Shown here: one piece after another, positions 9,850-16,362 of the stretch
How positions within the stretch are numbered: the first letter of the stretch is position 1
Layout of the letters: each line of letters opens with the position of its first letter
Virus record (IMG/VR): IMGVR_UViG_3300035034_001215
Location: 1 to 21,799 of that record
Origin: a virus
Strand: one strand, 5' to 3'
Length of the DNA: 21,799 nt
The notes under the pieces: generated by a model
What the model saw: only the letters and a program-made list of their open reading frames with translations
What the model was told of the DNA's origin: nothing
Database searches by the model: none
Translations under genes and position numbers: made by a program

Positions 9850-10485
9850 ATGAGGAAAGAAAATAATATTCATTACTTGTATAAGACTACTTGTAATGTA
9901 AACAACAGATACTATATCGGTATGCATTCAACCAATGACTTGGAAGATGGGTACATGGGTAGTGGTAGGAGGCTTAGAGCTTCCATAAGTAAACATGGTG
10001 ATGATAACCACACTAAAGAGGTGTTAGAGTTCTTTGGGACTAGGGAGCTTCTGATTGAAGCTGAAATAGAAGCAATCACAGATGATATGATTACGGATAA
10101 GGACTGTATGAATCTAATGGGAGGTGGAACGGGAGGTTATATAAGCGAGCAACATTACCAACTAACATCTAAACTTGGTGGTGATAAACATGCTGAACGA
10201 ATGAAGAATGATAAGGAATATAGGAATAAAACACTATCGACCTTATCCGATAATAGCAAGAAGGTACATGAAGAAGGTAAGGTTAAGTTACCAACGTTTA
10301 GTGGGTTAACACATTCGGATGAGTCTAAAGAAAAGATGAGTAATAAGGCCAAGGAAAGAGTTGGTGAAAAGAACTCACAATTTGGTACTTGTTGGATAAC
10401 CAAGGAGGGTCATGGTAATAAGAAGATTAAAAAAGAAGTTCTTGATTTCTATATAGAACAGAATTGGGAGAAGGGAAGAAAATAA
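9850..10485 (+). CDS. GIY-YIG homing endonuclease (Seg-like) with NUMOD3 motif
   Basis: A 211-residue free-standing homing endonuclease that would cut DNA at a specific target to spread its own gene. The GIY-YIG module is at residues 8-24 (HYLYKTT then YYIG), followed by GSGRRLRASISKHG (37-50) and an acidic LIEAEIE segment holding the expected Glu. A NUMOD3-type GLTHSDESKEKMS motif and a basic C-terminal domain (CWITKEG..NKKIKKE..EKGRK) bind DNA. The ATG at 9850 is chosen; a GTG at 9835 would add five residues. Codons such as AGG, CTT and GGG make it visibly less AT-rich than its neighbours, suggesting recent transfer. It sits directly after tRNA-Gln. Confidence 0.9.
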   Translation: MRKENNIHYLYKTTCNVNNRYYIGMHSTNDLEDGYMGSGRRLRASISKHGDDNHTKEVLEFFGTRELLIEAEIEAITDDMITDKDCMNLMGGGTGGYISEQHYQLTSKLGGDKHAERMKNDKEYRNKTLSTLSDNSKKVHEEGKVKLPTFSGLTHSDESKEKMSNKAKERVGEKNSQFGTCWITKEGHGNKKIKKEVLDFYIEQNWEKGRK

Positions 10486-10546
10486 CGAGTAAATTTTATA
10501 TTTTTAACTAGTACTTAACCTTCTAAGGGGTAAATAAAAATAAAAT

Positions 10547-10628
10547 GGGGGTACGCCAAAGTTGGAGAGTTGGGACGGTCTGTAAAACCGTTGCGTAAGC
10601 TGAGTAGGTTCGATTCCTACTACCCTCA
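10547..10628 (+). tRNA. tRNA-Tyr (anticodon GUA)
   Basis: Class II. Acceptor GGGGGTA/TACCCTC, anticodon stem ACGGT/ACCGT with loop CTGTAAA (GTA), long variable arm, T arm GTAGG/CCTAC, discriminator A. Confidence 0.93.
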
Positions 10629-10682
10629 CGGTATGCTGTTAGATTTTAAGCTTCTTTTACCTAGAAGGTAAAAAATCAATTT
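10629..10682 (+). ncRNA. Spacer hairpin between tRNA-Tyr and tRNA-Thr
   Basis: TTTTACCT, loop AGA, AGGTAAAA (10655-10673) is a perfect 8-bp hairpin, extended by GATT/AATC after a bulge. Confidence 0.55.
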
Positions 10683-10754
10683 GCTCCTAAAGCATAAACG
10701 GTGATGTGCTAGTCTTGTAAACTAGAGAACTCAGTTCGATTCTGAGTAGGAGCT
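10683..10754 (+). tRNA. tRNA-Thr (anticodon UGU)
   Basis: Acceptor GCTCCTA/TAGGAGC, D arm GCAT..GTGC, anticodon stem CTAGT/ACTAG with loop CTTGTAA (TGT), T arm CTCAG/CTGAG, discriminator T. Confidence 0.9.
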
Positions 10755-10799
10755 CAAATTAATTTCGACTTAGCTTTTTAGCTTTTCGTTATAATAAAT

Positions 10800-10881
10800 G
10801 CGGTAGAGGTTCTAGTGGAAGAACACTGGCCTTCCAAGTCAGATAAAGTTCACATCGTAGGTTCGAATCCTATCATCCGCT
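10800..10881 (+). tRNA. tRNA-Gly (anticodon UCC) with substitute 3' half and long variable loop
   Basis: Acceptor strand GCGGTAG, D arm GTTC..GAAC, anticodon stem CTGGC/GTCAG, loop CTTCCAA (TCC): a standard tRNA-Gly 5' part. The adjoining 3' part has T arm GTAGG/CCTAT and acceptor strand CATCCGC, which mispairs at two positions, and the variable loop has 14 bases instead of 5. The perfectly matching 3' half lies at 11908-11937 beyond an HNH gene. As it stands this version may still be functional. Confidence 0.75.
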
Positions 10882-10907
10882 TATTTTAGTCGTTTCCCAT
10901 ATTTCGA

Positions 10908-10915
10908 TATATTTA
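10908..10915 (+). promoter_or_regulatory. Promoter-like TATATTTA, 6 bases before an ATG
   Basis: Same element and same 6-base spacing to the ATG as before the lysozyme (1187-1194), implying a leaderless or nearly leaderless message. Confidence 0.4.
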
Positions 10916-10921
10916 TAATAA

Positions 10922-11848
10922 ATGATAAATATGAAAAAATGGGCACGAGAAGAAGAGAATATGTTAATTTCCTTACTGAAAGAAGGGAAGACATATTCTC
11001 AACTTTGTAATTATTTAGATGTATCAGATGGTACTCTAAGGTCTAAATTAAATAAGTTAAATGTAAATAAAACTACATTTAATGAACAAAAAAAAGAATG
11101 TGAATATTGTGGTTCTGAATTTGAGGTTAACATTAATAAACGGTGTGATAGAGATAGGAAATATTGCAATCATAGTTGTTCTGCTTATGCTACAAATATT
11201 AAGTTAGGTAAAAATGTACATAATAATAAAAATAATAAATGTTTAAATTGTAGTAACGAGTTAAGTAAATATCTAAAATATTGTGATAACACATGTTACT
11301 CTAAATATAAAGAAATGTTAATTTTTAATAAAATTGAAAATGGTGACACCAAACAATATGAAGGTCGTTACAAAAAATATTTAATTCATATTCATGGGGA
11401 TAAGTGTATGGAATGTGGTTGGGCTAGTGTAAATAAAACAACTGGTAATGTACCTATAGAAATGGACCATGTTGATGGTAATTCAGAGAATAATTCATTA
11501 ACTAATTTAAAATTATTATGTCCTAATTGCCATTCTCTAACGTCAACATATGGTTCCTTAAATAAGGGTAATGGTAGAAACGAAAGGAAAATATATAGAA
11601 ATTATATTAAGGGTTTAGAGTTAGATAAATTAATAGAGGAAAAACAAAAATTGAACGGTGAATATATTAAACCAATAATTATCAAAAAAGATATATATGA
11701 CCCTAAGGATAATAGAAAAGTTGAGAGACCATCGTATAAACAACTTATTACTGAAATAAGTGAGTTGGGGTATTCTGGTACTGGTAGAAAATATGGCGTT
11801 AGTGATAATGCAATAAGAAAATGGGAAAAACAATATGAAAAAATATGA
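10922..11848 (+). CDS. HNH homing endonuclease with zinc fingers and two helix-turn-helix parts
   Basis: A 308-residue HNH endonuclease. Residues 4-47 look like a Myb/HTH DNA-binding unit (KKWAREEENMLISLL..). Two Cys-rich segments follow (C60, C63, C75, C82, C86; C107, C110, C121, C125). The HNH core is at about 160-210: CMECGW (Zn ligands 162/165), EMDHVDGNSENN with His183, then LLCPNCHS with Cys200/203 and His204. The C terminus (280-305) is a second HTH. This is the gene that would spread the element inserted in tRNA-Gly; its natural target is probably the uninterrupted tRNA-Gly gene. A second ATG at 10931 is possible. Confidence 0.88.
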   Translation: MINMKKWAREEENMLISLLKEGKTYSQLCNYLDVSDGTLRSKLNKLNVNKTTFNEQKKECEYCGSEFEVNINKRCDRDRKYCNHSCSAYATNIKLGKNVHNNKNNKCLNCSNELSKYLKYCDNTCYSKYKEMLIFNKIENGDTKQYEGRYKKYLIHIHGDKCMECGWASVNKTTGNVPIEMDHVDGNSENNSLTNLKLLCPNCHSLTSTYGSLNKGNGRNERKIYRNYIKGLELDKLIEEKQKLNGEYIKPIIIKKDIYDPKDNRKVERPSYKQLITEISELGYSGTGRKYGVSDNAIRKWEKQYEKI

Positions 11849-11907
11849 GTATGTTTTCGGTGTTAATACAACTAAGGTGTTGAAACACAGTAACCTACTG
11901 AGTACGT

Positions 11908-11937
11908 ATAAAGTGGGTTCGAACCCCATCTACCGCT
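11908..11937 (+). pseudogene. Displaced 3' half of tRNA-Gly
   Basis: T arm GTGGG/CCCAT with loop TTCGAAC, acceptor strand CTACCGC and discriminator T. CTACCGC pairs 7/7 with GCGGTAG at 10800-10806, better than the 3' half now joined to that tRNA. This marks the downstream boundary of the HNH insertion. Confidence 0.8.
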
Positions 11938-11971
11938 CTATAATAAATTAGGAATATCAGAAAGTATTTAT

Positions 11972-11979
11972 TACCTTTA
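11972..11979 (+). promoter_or_regulatory. TACCTTTA promoter-like element
   Basis: TTACCTTTAcAAAA, 15 bases before the ATG at 11995. The same pattern precedes the MORN genes (12609 and 14363). Confidence 0.45.
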
Positions 11980-11994
11980 CAAAAAATATATATT

Positions 11995-12402
11995 ATGAAA
12001 GAGGGAAAAAAAATAACTGGTTTTGCTGTTAGAAATGCTGAGGGTCGAAAAGATATTGCAACAAGAGGTGGTTTAGCTTTTAAATTAAAACTTGATAACG
12101 ACCCAATATTAAAAAAAGCTAATGATGACCATTTATTAGACCAATCAAATAAAAATTGGAAAAATACTAATACAAGGTCTAAAATGATTAAAAATTTAGA
12201 TTGGAGCGGTAAAAAACATTCTGATGAAACTAAATCTAAGATTAGTAAAAGCATGAAAGGTGCTGGTATCGGTTCAACTAACTCACAATATGGTAGTTGT
12301 TGGATTACTAGAGGTGGTGAAAATAAAAAGATTAAAAAAGAAGATTTAGATACATTTGAGAAACAAGGATGGGAAAAAGGTCGTAAAACGGCTTCTAAAT
12401 AA
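11995..12402 (+). CDS. NUMOD3-type homing-endonuclease-like protein without nuclease domain
   Basis: A 135-residue protein. It matches only the C-terminal half of the GIY-YIG enzyme at 9850: a KKHSDETKSKISKSM NUMOD3 motif (73-87), then NSQYGSCWIT (96-105), NKKIKKEDLDTFEKQ and WEKGR (126-130). There is no GIY-YIG, HNH or LAGLIDADG motif. It is a probable DNA-binding remnant of a homing enzyme, or a stand-alone binder. It has its own promoter-like element and ends eight bases before an interrupted tRNA, which may be its recognition site (inference). Confidence 0.65.
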   Translation: MKEGKKITGFAVRNAEGRKDIATRGGLAFKLKLDNDPILKKANDDHLLDQSNKNWKNTNTRSKMIKNLDWSGKKHSDETKSKISKSMKGAGIGSTNSQYGSCWITRGGENKKIKKEDLDTFEKQGWEKGRKTASK

Positions 12403-12410
12403 AAATATAT

Positions 12411-12561
12411 GGGGTTGCTTTGAGTGTGGGAACTCAACCTACTGGAGGGTGCAATGTGATAAGGTTGAAAAGTGATGGATTTAGAAAGTACGTATTATCT
12501 TAATCAGTAGCGAAGTAAAAGTATCTTTTATTAGATATTGGTTCGATTCCCCTCAACCCCA
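12411..12561 (+). tRNA. Interrupted class II tRNA with a 60-nt anticodon-loop insert
   Basis: All arms pair: acceptor GGGGTTG/CAACCCC 7/7; D stem TTGA/TCAA 4/4; anticodon stem CTACTG/CAGTAG 6/6; variable arm AGTAAAAG/CTTTTATT 8/8 (one wobble) with loop TAT. The T loop TTCGATT is present but its stem is weak. Sixty bases (12445-12504) lie inside the anticodon stem. If bases 12444-12498 were removed, CTACT-CTTAATC-AGTAG would be a normal arm with anticodon TAA (Leu), agreeing with the class II shape; position 37 would be U. Unlike a pseudogene, every helix except the T stem is intact. Confidence 0.65.
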
Positions 12562-12608
12562 CTAAAATAATTTTAATCCAATATGTTGTTTAATCCAAAT
12601 ATTTTTAT

Positions 12609-12616
12609 TACCTTTA
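12609..12616 (+). promoter_or_regulatory. TACCTTTA promoter of the MORN cluster
   Basis: TTACCTTTATAAAA, 16 bases before the first MORN gene. Confidence 0.5.
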
Positions 12617-12632
12617 TAAAAAATAAGGCATT

Positions 12633-13019
12633 ATGAATAAAAATATAGAATCAAGAAACGACAAGAGGGAACAACATGGATTATGGGAAAAGTATTGGTC
12701 TAATGGTCAACTAGAATATAAAGGCAATTACGTTAATAGTCAGCGACATGGATTATGGGAAGAATATTATTATGATGGTAGATTAGAATATAAAGGTAAT
12801 TACGTTAATAATCAGCAACATGGATATTGGGAACACTATTTCACTGATGGTAGATTAGAATATAAAGGTAATTATATTAATGGTGTAGAACATGGATATT
12901 GGGAACACTATTTCACTGATGGTGAAGTGTATTATAAAGGTTATTATGATATGGGTAAAGAAGTTGACTATGAAGTACTAATAGATACTCCACCAAAAGA
13001 AATGTTTCCAATTTATTAA
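12633..13019 (+). CDS. MORN-like repeat protein 1 (YwqK-type)
   Basis: A 128-residue protein with four 24-residue repeats of the form HGxWExYxxNGxLxYKGNYVNG, then a constant tail VDYEV..PKEMFPIY. This is the MORN variant found in YwqK-like proteins (PF07661 type), a beta-hairpin solenoid likely to bind protein or lipid. It heads a nine-gene tandem array made of the same repeat. No signal peptide. Catalytic function is not expected; the partner is unknown. Confidence 0.8.
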   Translation: MNKNIESRNDKREQHGLWEKYWSNGQLEYKGNYVNSQRHGLWEEYYYDGRLEYKGNYVNNQQHGYWEHYFTDGRLEYKGNYINGVEHGYWEHYFTDGEVYYKGYYDMGKEVDYEVLIDTPPKEMFPIY

Positions 13020-13026
13020 ATATATT

Positions 13027-13347
13027 ATGAGTAAAAATATAGATATAACACCAATAGACAACAAGTTAGAACCACATGGATATTGGGAAGTTTATTGGCT
13101 TAATTGTAAATTGATGTATAAAGGTAATTTCTATAATGGCAATCAACATGGATATTGGGAAACGTATTGTTCTAATGGTACATTAAATTACAAGGGAAAT
13201 TATCTTAATGGTCAGAAACACGGTTATTGGGAATCGTATTGTTCTAATGGTGAAGTATTTTATAAAGGTTATTATGATGATGGTAAAAAAGTTGACTACG
13301 AAGTAAATATAGATTCTTCACCAAAAGATATGTTTCCAATTTATTAA
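13027..13347 (+). CDS. MORN-like repeat protein 2
   Basis: A 106-residue paralogue with three repeats and the conserved tail (KDMFPIY). It starts 7 bases after gene 1. The opening MSKNIDITP differs from the MNKNIEPRND of most copies. Several Cys residues appear in repeats 1-3, where Ser, Tyr or Gly are usual. Confidence 0.75.
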   Translation: MSKNIDITPIDNKLEPHGYWEVYWLNCKLMYKGNFYNGNQHGYWETYCSNGTLNYKGNYLNGQKHGYWESYCSNGEVFYKGYYDDGKKVDYEVNIDSSPKDMFPIY

Positions 13348-13361
13348 ATATCAAATATATT

Positions 13362-13676
13362 ATGAATAAAAATATAGAACCAAGAAATGACAAGTTAGAA
13401 CGACATGGATTATGGAAAGTATATCTTCCTAGTGGTCAATTGATGTATACGGGTCATTATGTTAATGGTAATGAAGATGGTTATTGGGAAAAGTATTATC
13501 GTAATGGAAAATTAATTTATAAGGGAAATTATGTTAATGGTAATAGACATGGTTACTTTGAAGAATATTATAATAATGATAACGTATATTATAAAGGTTA
13601 TTATGATATGGGTAGAAAAGTTGACTATGAAGTAAATGTAGTTACTCCATCAAAAGATATGTTTCCAATTTATTAA
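13362..13676 (+). CDS. MORN-like repeat protein 3
   Basis: A 104-residue paralogue with three repeats (starting HGLWKVY, DGYWEKY and HGYFEEY) and the tail KDMFPIY. It starts MNKNIEPRND and lies 14 bases after gene 2. Confidence 0.75.
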   Translation: MNKNIEPRNDKLERHGLWKVYLPSGQLMYTGHYVNGNEDGYWEKYYRNGKLIYKGNYVNGNRHGYFEEYYNNDNVYYKGYYDMGRKVDYEVNVVTPSKDMFPIY

Positions 13677-13688
13677 AAATAAGATATT

Positions 13689-13940
13689 ATGAATAAAAAT
13701 ATAGAACCAAGAAATGACAAAGGAGAACGACATGGATACTCTGAAGTGTATCATCTTAATGGTCAATTATGGTATAAAGGTAATTATGTTAATGGTAATA
13801 GACATGGATATTGGGAACACTATTTCACTGATGGTGAAGTATATTATAAAGGTTATTATGATATGGGTAAAGAAGTTGACTATGAAGTGGTTGTAGATAC
13901 ACCTTCATCACCACTGAACGATATGTTTCCAATATTTTAA
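13689..13940 (+). CDS. MORN-like repeat protein 4 (short)
   Basis: An 83-residue paralogue reduced to two repeats; the tail is slightly longer (SSPLNDMFPIF). Its second repeat is nearly identical to the last repeat of gene 1, indicating recent exchange or unequal crossing-over within the array. Confidence 0.72.
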   Translation: MNKNIEPRNDKGERHGYSEVYHLNGQLWYKGNYVNGNRHGYWEHYFTDGEVYYKGYYDMGKEVDYEVVVDTPSSPLNDMFPIF

Positions 13941-13954
13941 ATATAAGATATATT

Positions 13955-14290
13955 ATGAATAACAGCAATATAGATATAAAACCAAGAAATAGTAAAGGAG
14001 AACGACATGGATTATGGGAATCGTATAGGGATAATGGTTCATTAAATTTTAAGGGTAATTATGTTAATGGTCAGCGACATGGTTATTGGGAGAATTATCA
14101 TGATAATGGTCAATTAAATTATAAAGGTAATTATGTTAATGGTAATCAACATGGATATTGTGAAAGATACTTTTCGAATGGGAAATTACAGTATAAAGGT
14201 AATTGGGTTAATAGTAAAAAAGATGGTAACTGGGAATGGTATTACAATAATGGTAATGCACATAAAAAACTTTATTATATTAACGGTTGA
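13955..14290 (+). CDS. MORN-like repeat protein 5, frameshifted at the 3' end
   Basis: A 111-residue reading with four repeats, stopping after KLYYING. The conserved tail VDYEV..PPKEMFPIY is present directly downstream (to 14342) in another frame, so a small deletion near 14287 has cut off the tail. The repeat part is intact and could still fold. It could instead be a programmed slip, but no slippery sequence stands out. Confidence 0.65.
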   Translation: MNNSNIDIKPRNSKGERHGLWESYRDNGSLNFKGNYVNGQRHGYWENYHDNGQLNYKGNYVNGNQHGYCERYFSNGKLQYKGNWVNSKKDGNWEWYYNNGNAHKKLYYING

Positions 14291-14362
14291 TTATGAGGTT
14301 AAAATTGATGTACCACCAAAAGAAATGTTTCCAATTTATTAGGTTAAACCATATAATTTCAC

Positions 14363-14370
14363 TACCTTTA
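14363..14370 (+). promoter_or_regulatory. TACCTTTA promoter inside the MORN cluster
   Basis: CTACCTTTATAAAA, 17 bases before MORN gene 6; the array therefore has at least two transcription starts. Confidence 0.5.
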
Positions 14371-14387
14371 TAAAAACATTATATATT

Positions 14388-14828
14388 ATGAGTAAAAATA
14401 TAGAACCAAGAAACGACAAAGGACAAGCACATGGGCTATGGGAAATATATTATCCTAATGGTAATTTCGACAATGATAAAATGCATGGATTATGGGAGAA
14501 TTATCATAATAATGGTCAATTGAAGTATAAAGGTAATTATGTTAATGATAAAATGCATGGGTACTGGGAAGCATATTATGATGATGGAAAATTAGAATTT
14601 AAAGGTAATTATGTTAATGGTAAGCGACATGGATTATGGGAACATTATTATGATAATGGACAATTAGAATTTAAAGGTCATTATGATAATGGTCAGCGAC
14701 ATGGATACTGGGAAGTGTATCATTATAATGATAAAGTATTTTATAAAGGTTATTATGATAATGGTGACAGAGTTGATTACGAAGTAAATGTAGATTCTCC
14801 ACCAAAAGAAATGTTTCCAATCTATTAA
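14388..14828 (+). CDS. MORN-like repeat protein 6 (longest)
   Basis: A 146-residue protein with five repeats, the first shortened by six residues (PNGNFDNDKM), and the tail PKEMFPIY. It is the longest member, shows in-frame repeat gain and loss, and has its own promoter element. Confidence 0.75.
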   Translation: MSKNIEPRNDKGQAHGLWEIYYPNGNFDNDKMHGLWENYHNNGQLKYKGNYVNDKMHGYWEAYYDDGKLEFKGNYVNGKRHGLWEHYYDNGQLEFKGHYDNGQRHGYWEVYHYNDKVFYKGYYDNGDRVDYEVNVDSPPKEMFPIY

Positions 14829-14842
14829 ATATCAGATATATT

Positions 14843-15094
14843 ATGAATAACAAAAATAAAGATATAACACCATACAACGATAAACGTCAACCACATGGAT
14901 ATTGTGAAACTTTTTATTCTGATGGTACATTATGTCATAAGGGTGATTACGTTGATGGTCATCGACATGGTTACTTTGAAGAATATTATCGTAATGGTGA
15001 AGTATGTTATAAAGGTTATTATGATATGGGTAAAGTAGTTGGTTACGAAGTAAATGTAGATTCTTCACCAAAAGAAATGTTTCCAATATTTTAG
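14843..15094 (+). CDS. MORN-like repeat protein 7
   Basis: An 83-residue paralogue with two repeats and the tail PKEMFPIF. It is more divergent in repeat 1 (HGYCETFYSDG, CHKGDYVDG), with three Cys residues. Confidence 0.72.
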   Translation: MNNKNKDITPYNDKRQPHGYCETFYSDGTLCHKGDYVDGHRHGYFEEYYRNGEVCYKGYYDMGKVVGYEVNVDSSPKEMFPIF

Positions 15095-15109
15095 TTTAAT
15101 CAATATATT

Positions 15110-15286
15110 ATGAATAAAGATATAAGGCCAAGAAATGATAAAAACCAACCACATGGATTATGGGAATGTTATTTTCATGATGGTACATTGATGTATAAAG
15201 GTAATTACGTTAATGGTAAGCGATATGATTACTGGGAATCATATTATGGTAATGATAAGTTACAAGATAAAAACTATTATATATGA
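15110..15286 (+). CDS. MORN-like repeat protein 8 (degenerate, 58 aa)
   Basis: A 58-residue copy starting MNKDIRPRND with one good repeat (HGLWECYFHDG), one damaged repeat, and no MFPIY tail; it ends KNYYI. Its TGA stop overlaps the next ATG (ATGA at 15283-15286). Confidence 0.6.
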   Translation: MNKDIRPRNDKNQPHGLWECYFHDGTLMYKGNYVNGKRYDYWESYYGNDKLQDKNYYI

Positions 15287-15468
15287 ACAAGAATATAGAA
15301 TCATTAAACGAAAAAAACCAAAGACATGGATACTGGCAAGTGTATTGGTCTGATGATAAATTAAATTATAAATGTTTCTACCAGAATGGTAAAGAAGTGG
15401 GATATGAGGAATCTTATCATTTTAGTGGTAAAATAGGTAATTTAAATGTTAAATATTATTATATATAA
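15283..15468 (+). CDS. MORN-like repeat protein 9 (degenerate)
   Basis: A 61-residue copy with one full repeat (HGYWQVYWSDD) and a divergent end (VKYYYI), without the conserved tail. It is the last member; degeneration increases toward this end of the array. Confidence 0.6.
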   Translation: MNKNIESLNEKNQRHGYWQVYWSDDKLNYKCFYQNGKEVGYEESYHFSGKIGNLNVKYYYI

Positions 15469-15485
15469 GCACATTGTTGGTGGTA

Positions 15486-15516
15486 TTGACTAATAAATAA
15501 TTTTTTAGTATATTTG
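15486..15516 (+). promoter_or_regulatory. Bacteroidota-type promoter
   Basis: TTGAC at 15486 and TATATTTG at 15509-15516, 32 bases before the nuclease-like gene. Confidence 0.7.
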
Positions 15517-15547
15517 ATTAGAGACCAAAAAAGGTTTTTAATTATAT

Positions 15548-16027
15548 ATGGTAACTATTAATATTACAGAAGAACAAAGAGAAAAGGCGAAAGAAAGAAT
15601 GCTTAAACATGAATTACGAAACTCAGTAACAAAAGGTGATGGTAATTATGCTGGTGCGTTGGGTGAGATAATATTAATCGATAGATATAAAAAACATATA
15701 ATTGATGATAATACATACGATTTTGATTTAAAGATTAAAGGTAAAAAAATTGAGGTTAAAACAAAGAGACAAAACAATGCTCCTCAATCTAACTATACTT
15801 ATAATATTTTTGCTTTTAATACAAAACAAGTGTGTGATTACTATTGTTTTATTGGAATAAATTATGAGAATACTGAAGCATGGATTGCTGGTTGGATAAC
15901 AAAAGAAGATTTTTTAGAGAAATCAGAGTTTAGAAAAAAAGGTGAAGTAGATAATAATAATCCTAGAATACCATTCACATTTAAAGGTGATTGTTATTGT
16001 ATATTACAAAGTAAATTAATAAAATAA
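15548..16027 (+). CDS. PD-(D/E)XK nuclease-like protein
   Basis: A 159-residue protein with the core of the PD-(D/E)XK fold: GALGEIILIDRY (36-47, Glu40 on the first helix), then YDFDLKIKGKKIEVKTKR (57-74), with Asp58/Asp60 and the Glu69-Val-Lys71 motif expected to bind Mg2+ and cut DNA. Many phages have such small enzymes for recombination, resolution or host DNA degradation; which role applies here is not clear. It starts a series of closely spaced genes. Confidence 0.65.
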   Translation: MVTINITEEQREKAKERMLKHELRNSVTKGDGNYAGALGEIILIDRYKKHIIDDNTYDFDLKIKGKKIEVKTKRQNNAPQSNYTYNIFAFNTKQVCDYYCFIGINYENTEAWIAGWITKEDFLEKSEFRKKGEVDNNNPRIPFTFKGDCYCILQSKLIK

Positions 16028-16031
16028 AAAT

Positions 16032-16295
16032 ATGAAGAATATTATAACGATAGATGTTGATACTGATAGAGAGGAAAATCCTTTTTTGATAAGTAAACCA
16101 AAAGAATTTCAACCAAAAACAACTGATGAAGCTAAAGAATCTGTGATTGATGATATTTCAGTTGTGTGTGAAACTTTATGTAGAATGATTATAACAGCTA
16201 CTGATAGTGGATACGCTGTAAAGAGTGACCTTATAGGTGCATCTATAACAAATTTAAACTTGTTACTCGTTGATAATCAAGACGAAGTTAAATAA
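16032..16295 (+). CDS. Hypothetical small acidic protein
   Basis: An 87-residue protein starting 4 bases after the nuclease-like gene. The second half (40-80) is helical with hydrophobic spacing. Acidic overall. Unrecognised; it may be a partner of the neighbouring nuclease. Confidence 0.6.
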   Translation: MKNIITIDVDTDREENPFLISKPKEFQPKTTDEAKESVIDDISVVCETLCRMIITATDSGYAVKSDLIGASITNLNLLLVDNQDEVK

Positions 16296-16319
16296 CTTTT
16301 AAAATATTTTATTTGATTG

Positions 16320-16327
16320 TATCTTTG
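16320..16327 (+). promoter_or_regulatory. Promoter -7 element TATCTTTG
   Basis: Matches TAnnTTTG; 35 bases before the zinc-ribbon gene that heads the DHFR operon. Confidence 0.65.
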
Positions 16328-16362
16328 TAAGGGTTATCAAGATATTTATAATAAAACGAATT

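Larger units (their letters stand above)
10843..11914 (+). mobile_element. HNH element inserted in tRNA-Gly, bounded by ATAAAGT repeats
   Basis: ATAAAGT occurs at 10843-10849 in the tRNA-Gly variable loop and again at 11908-11914 before the displaced 3' half. Removing one copy and the 1,058 bases between (1,065 bp in all) restores a perfect 71-nt tRNA-Gly: variable ATAAA, T arm GTGGG/CCCAT, acceptor GCGGTAG/CTACCGC 7/7. The element carries one HNH endonuclease gene and, at its left end, a substitute tRNA 3' half. Only about 130 bases are non-coding, too short for a group I intron. Confidence 0.7.

Noticed and set aside
9736-9927. Minus-strand ORF containing a VPLGFEPRLFRLK-like stretch
   Set aside because: That peptide is what antisense translation of a tRNA T arm and anticodon region gives; a well-known false prediction.
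10850-11907. Group I intron in tRNA-Gly
   Set aside because: Only about 130 non-coding bases lie outside the HNH gene and no P7/P3 core was found; too short for a catalytic core.
11895-12437. Minus-strand ORF of 180 codons
   Set aside because: Shadow of the NUMOD3 gene; hydrophobic antisense translation of Lys-rich coding sequence.
14671-15086. Two His/Asn/Leu-rich minus-strand ORFs
   Set aside because: Antisense shadows of the MORN repeats; their own repetitiveness is inherited from the repeat unit.
12633-15468. CRISPR array
   Set aside because: The 72-bp periodicity is coding MORN repeats with varied sequence, not identical repeats with unique spacers.
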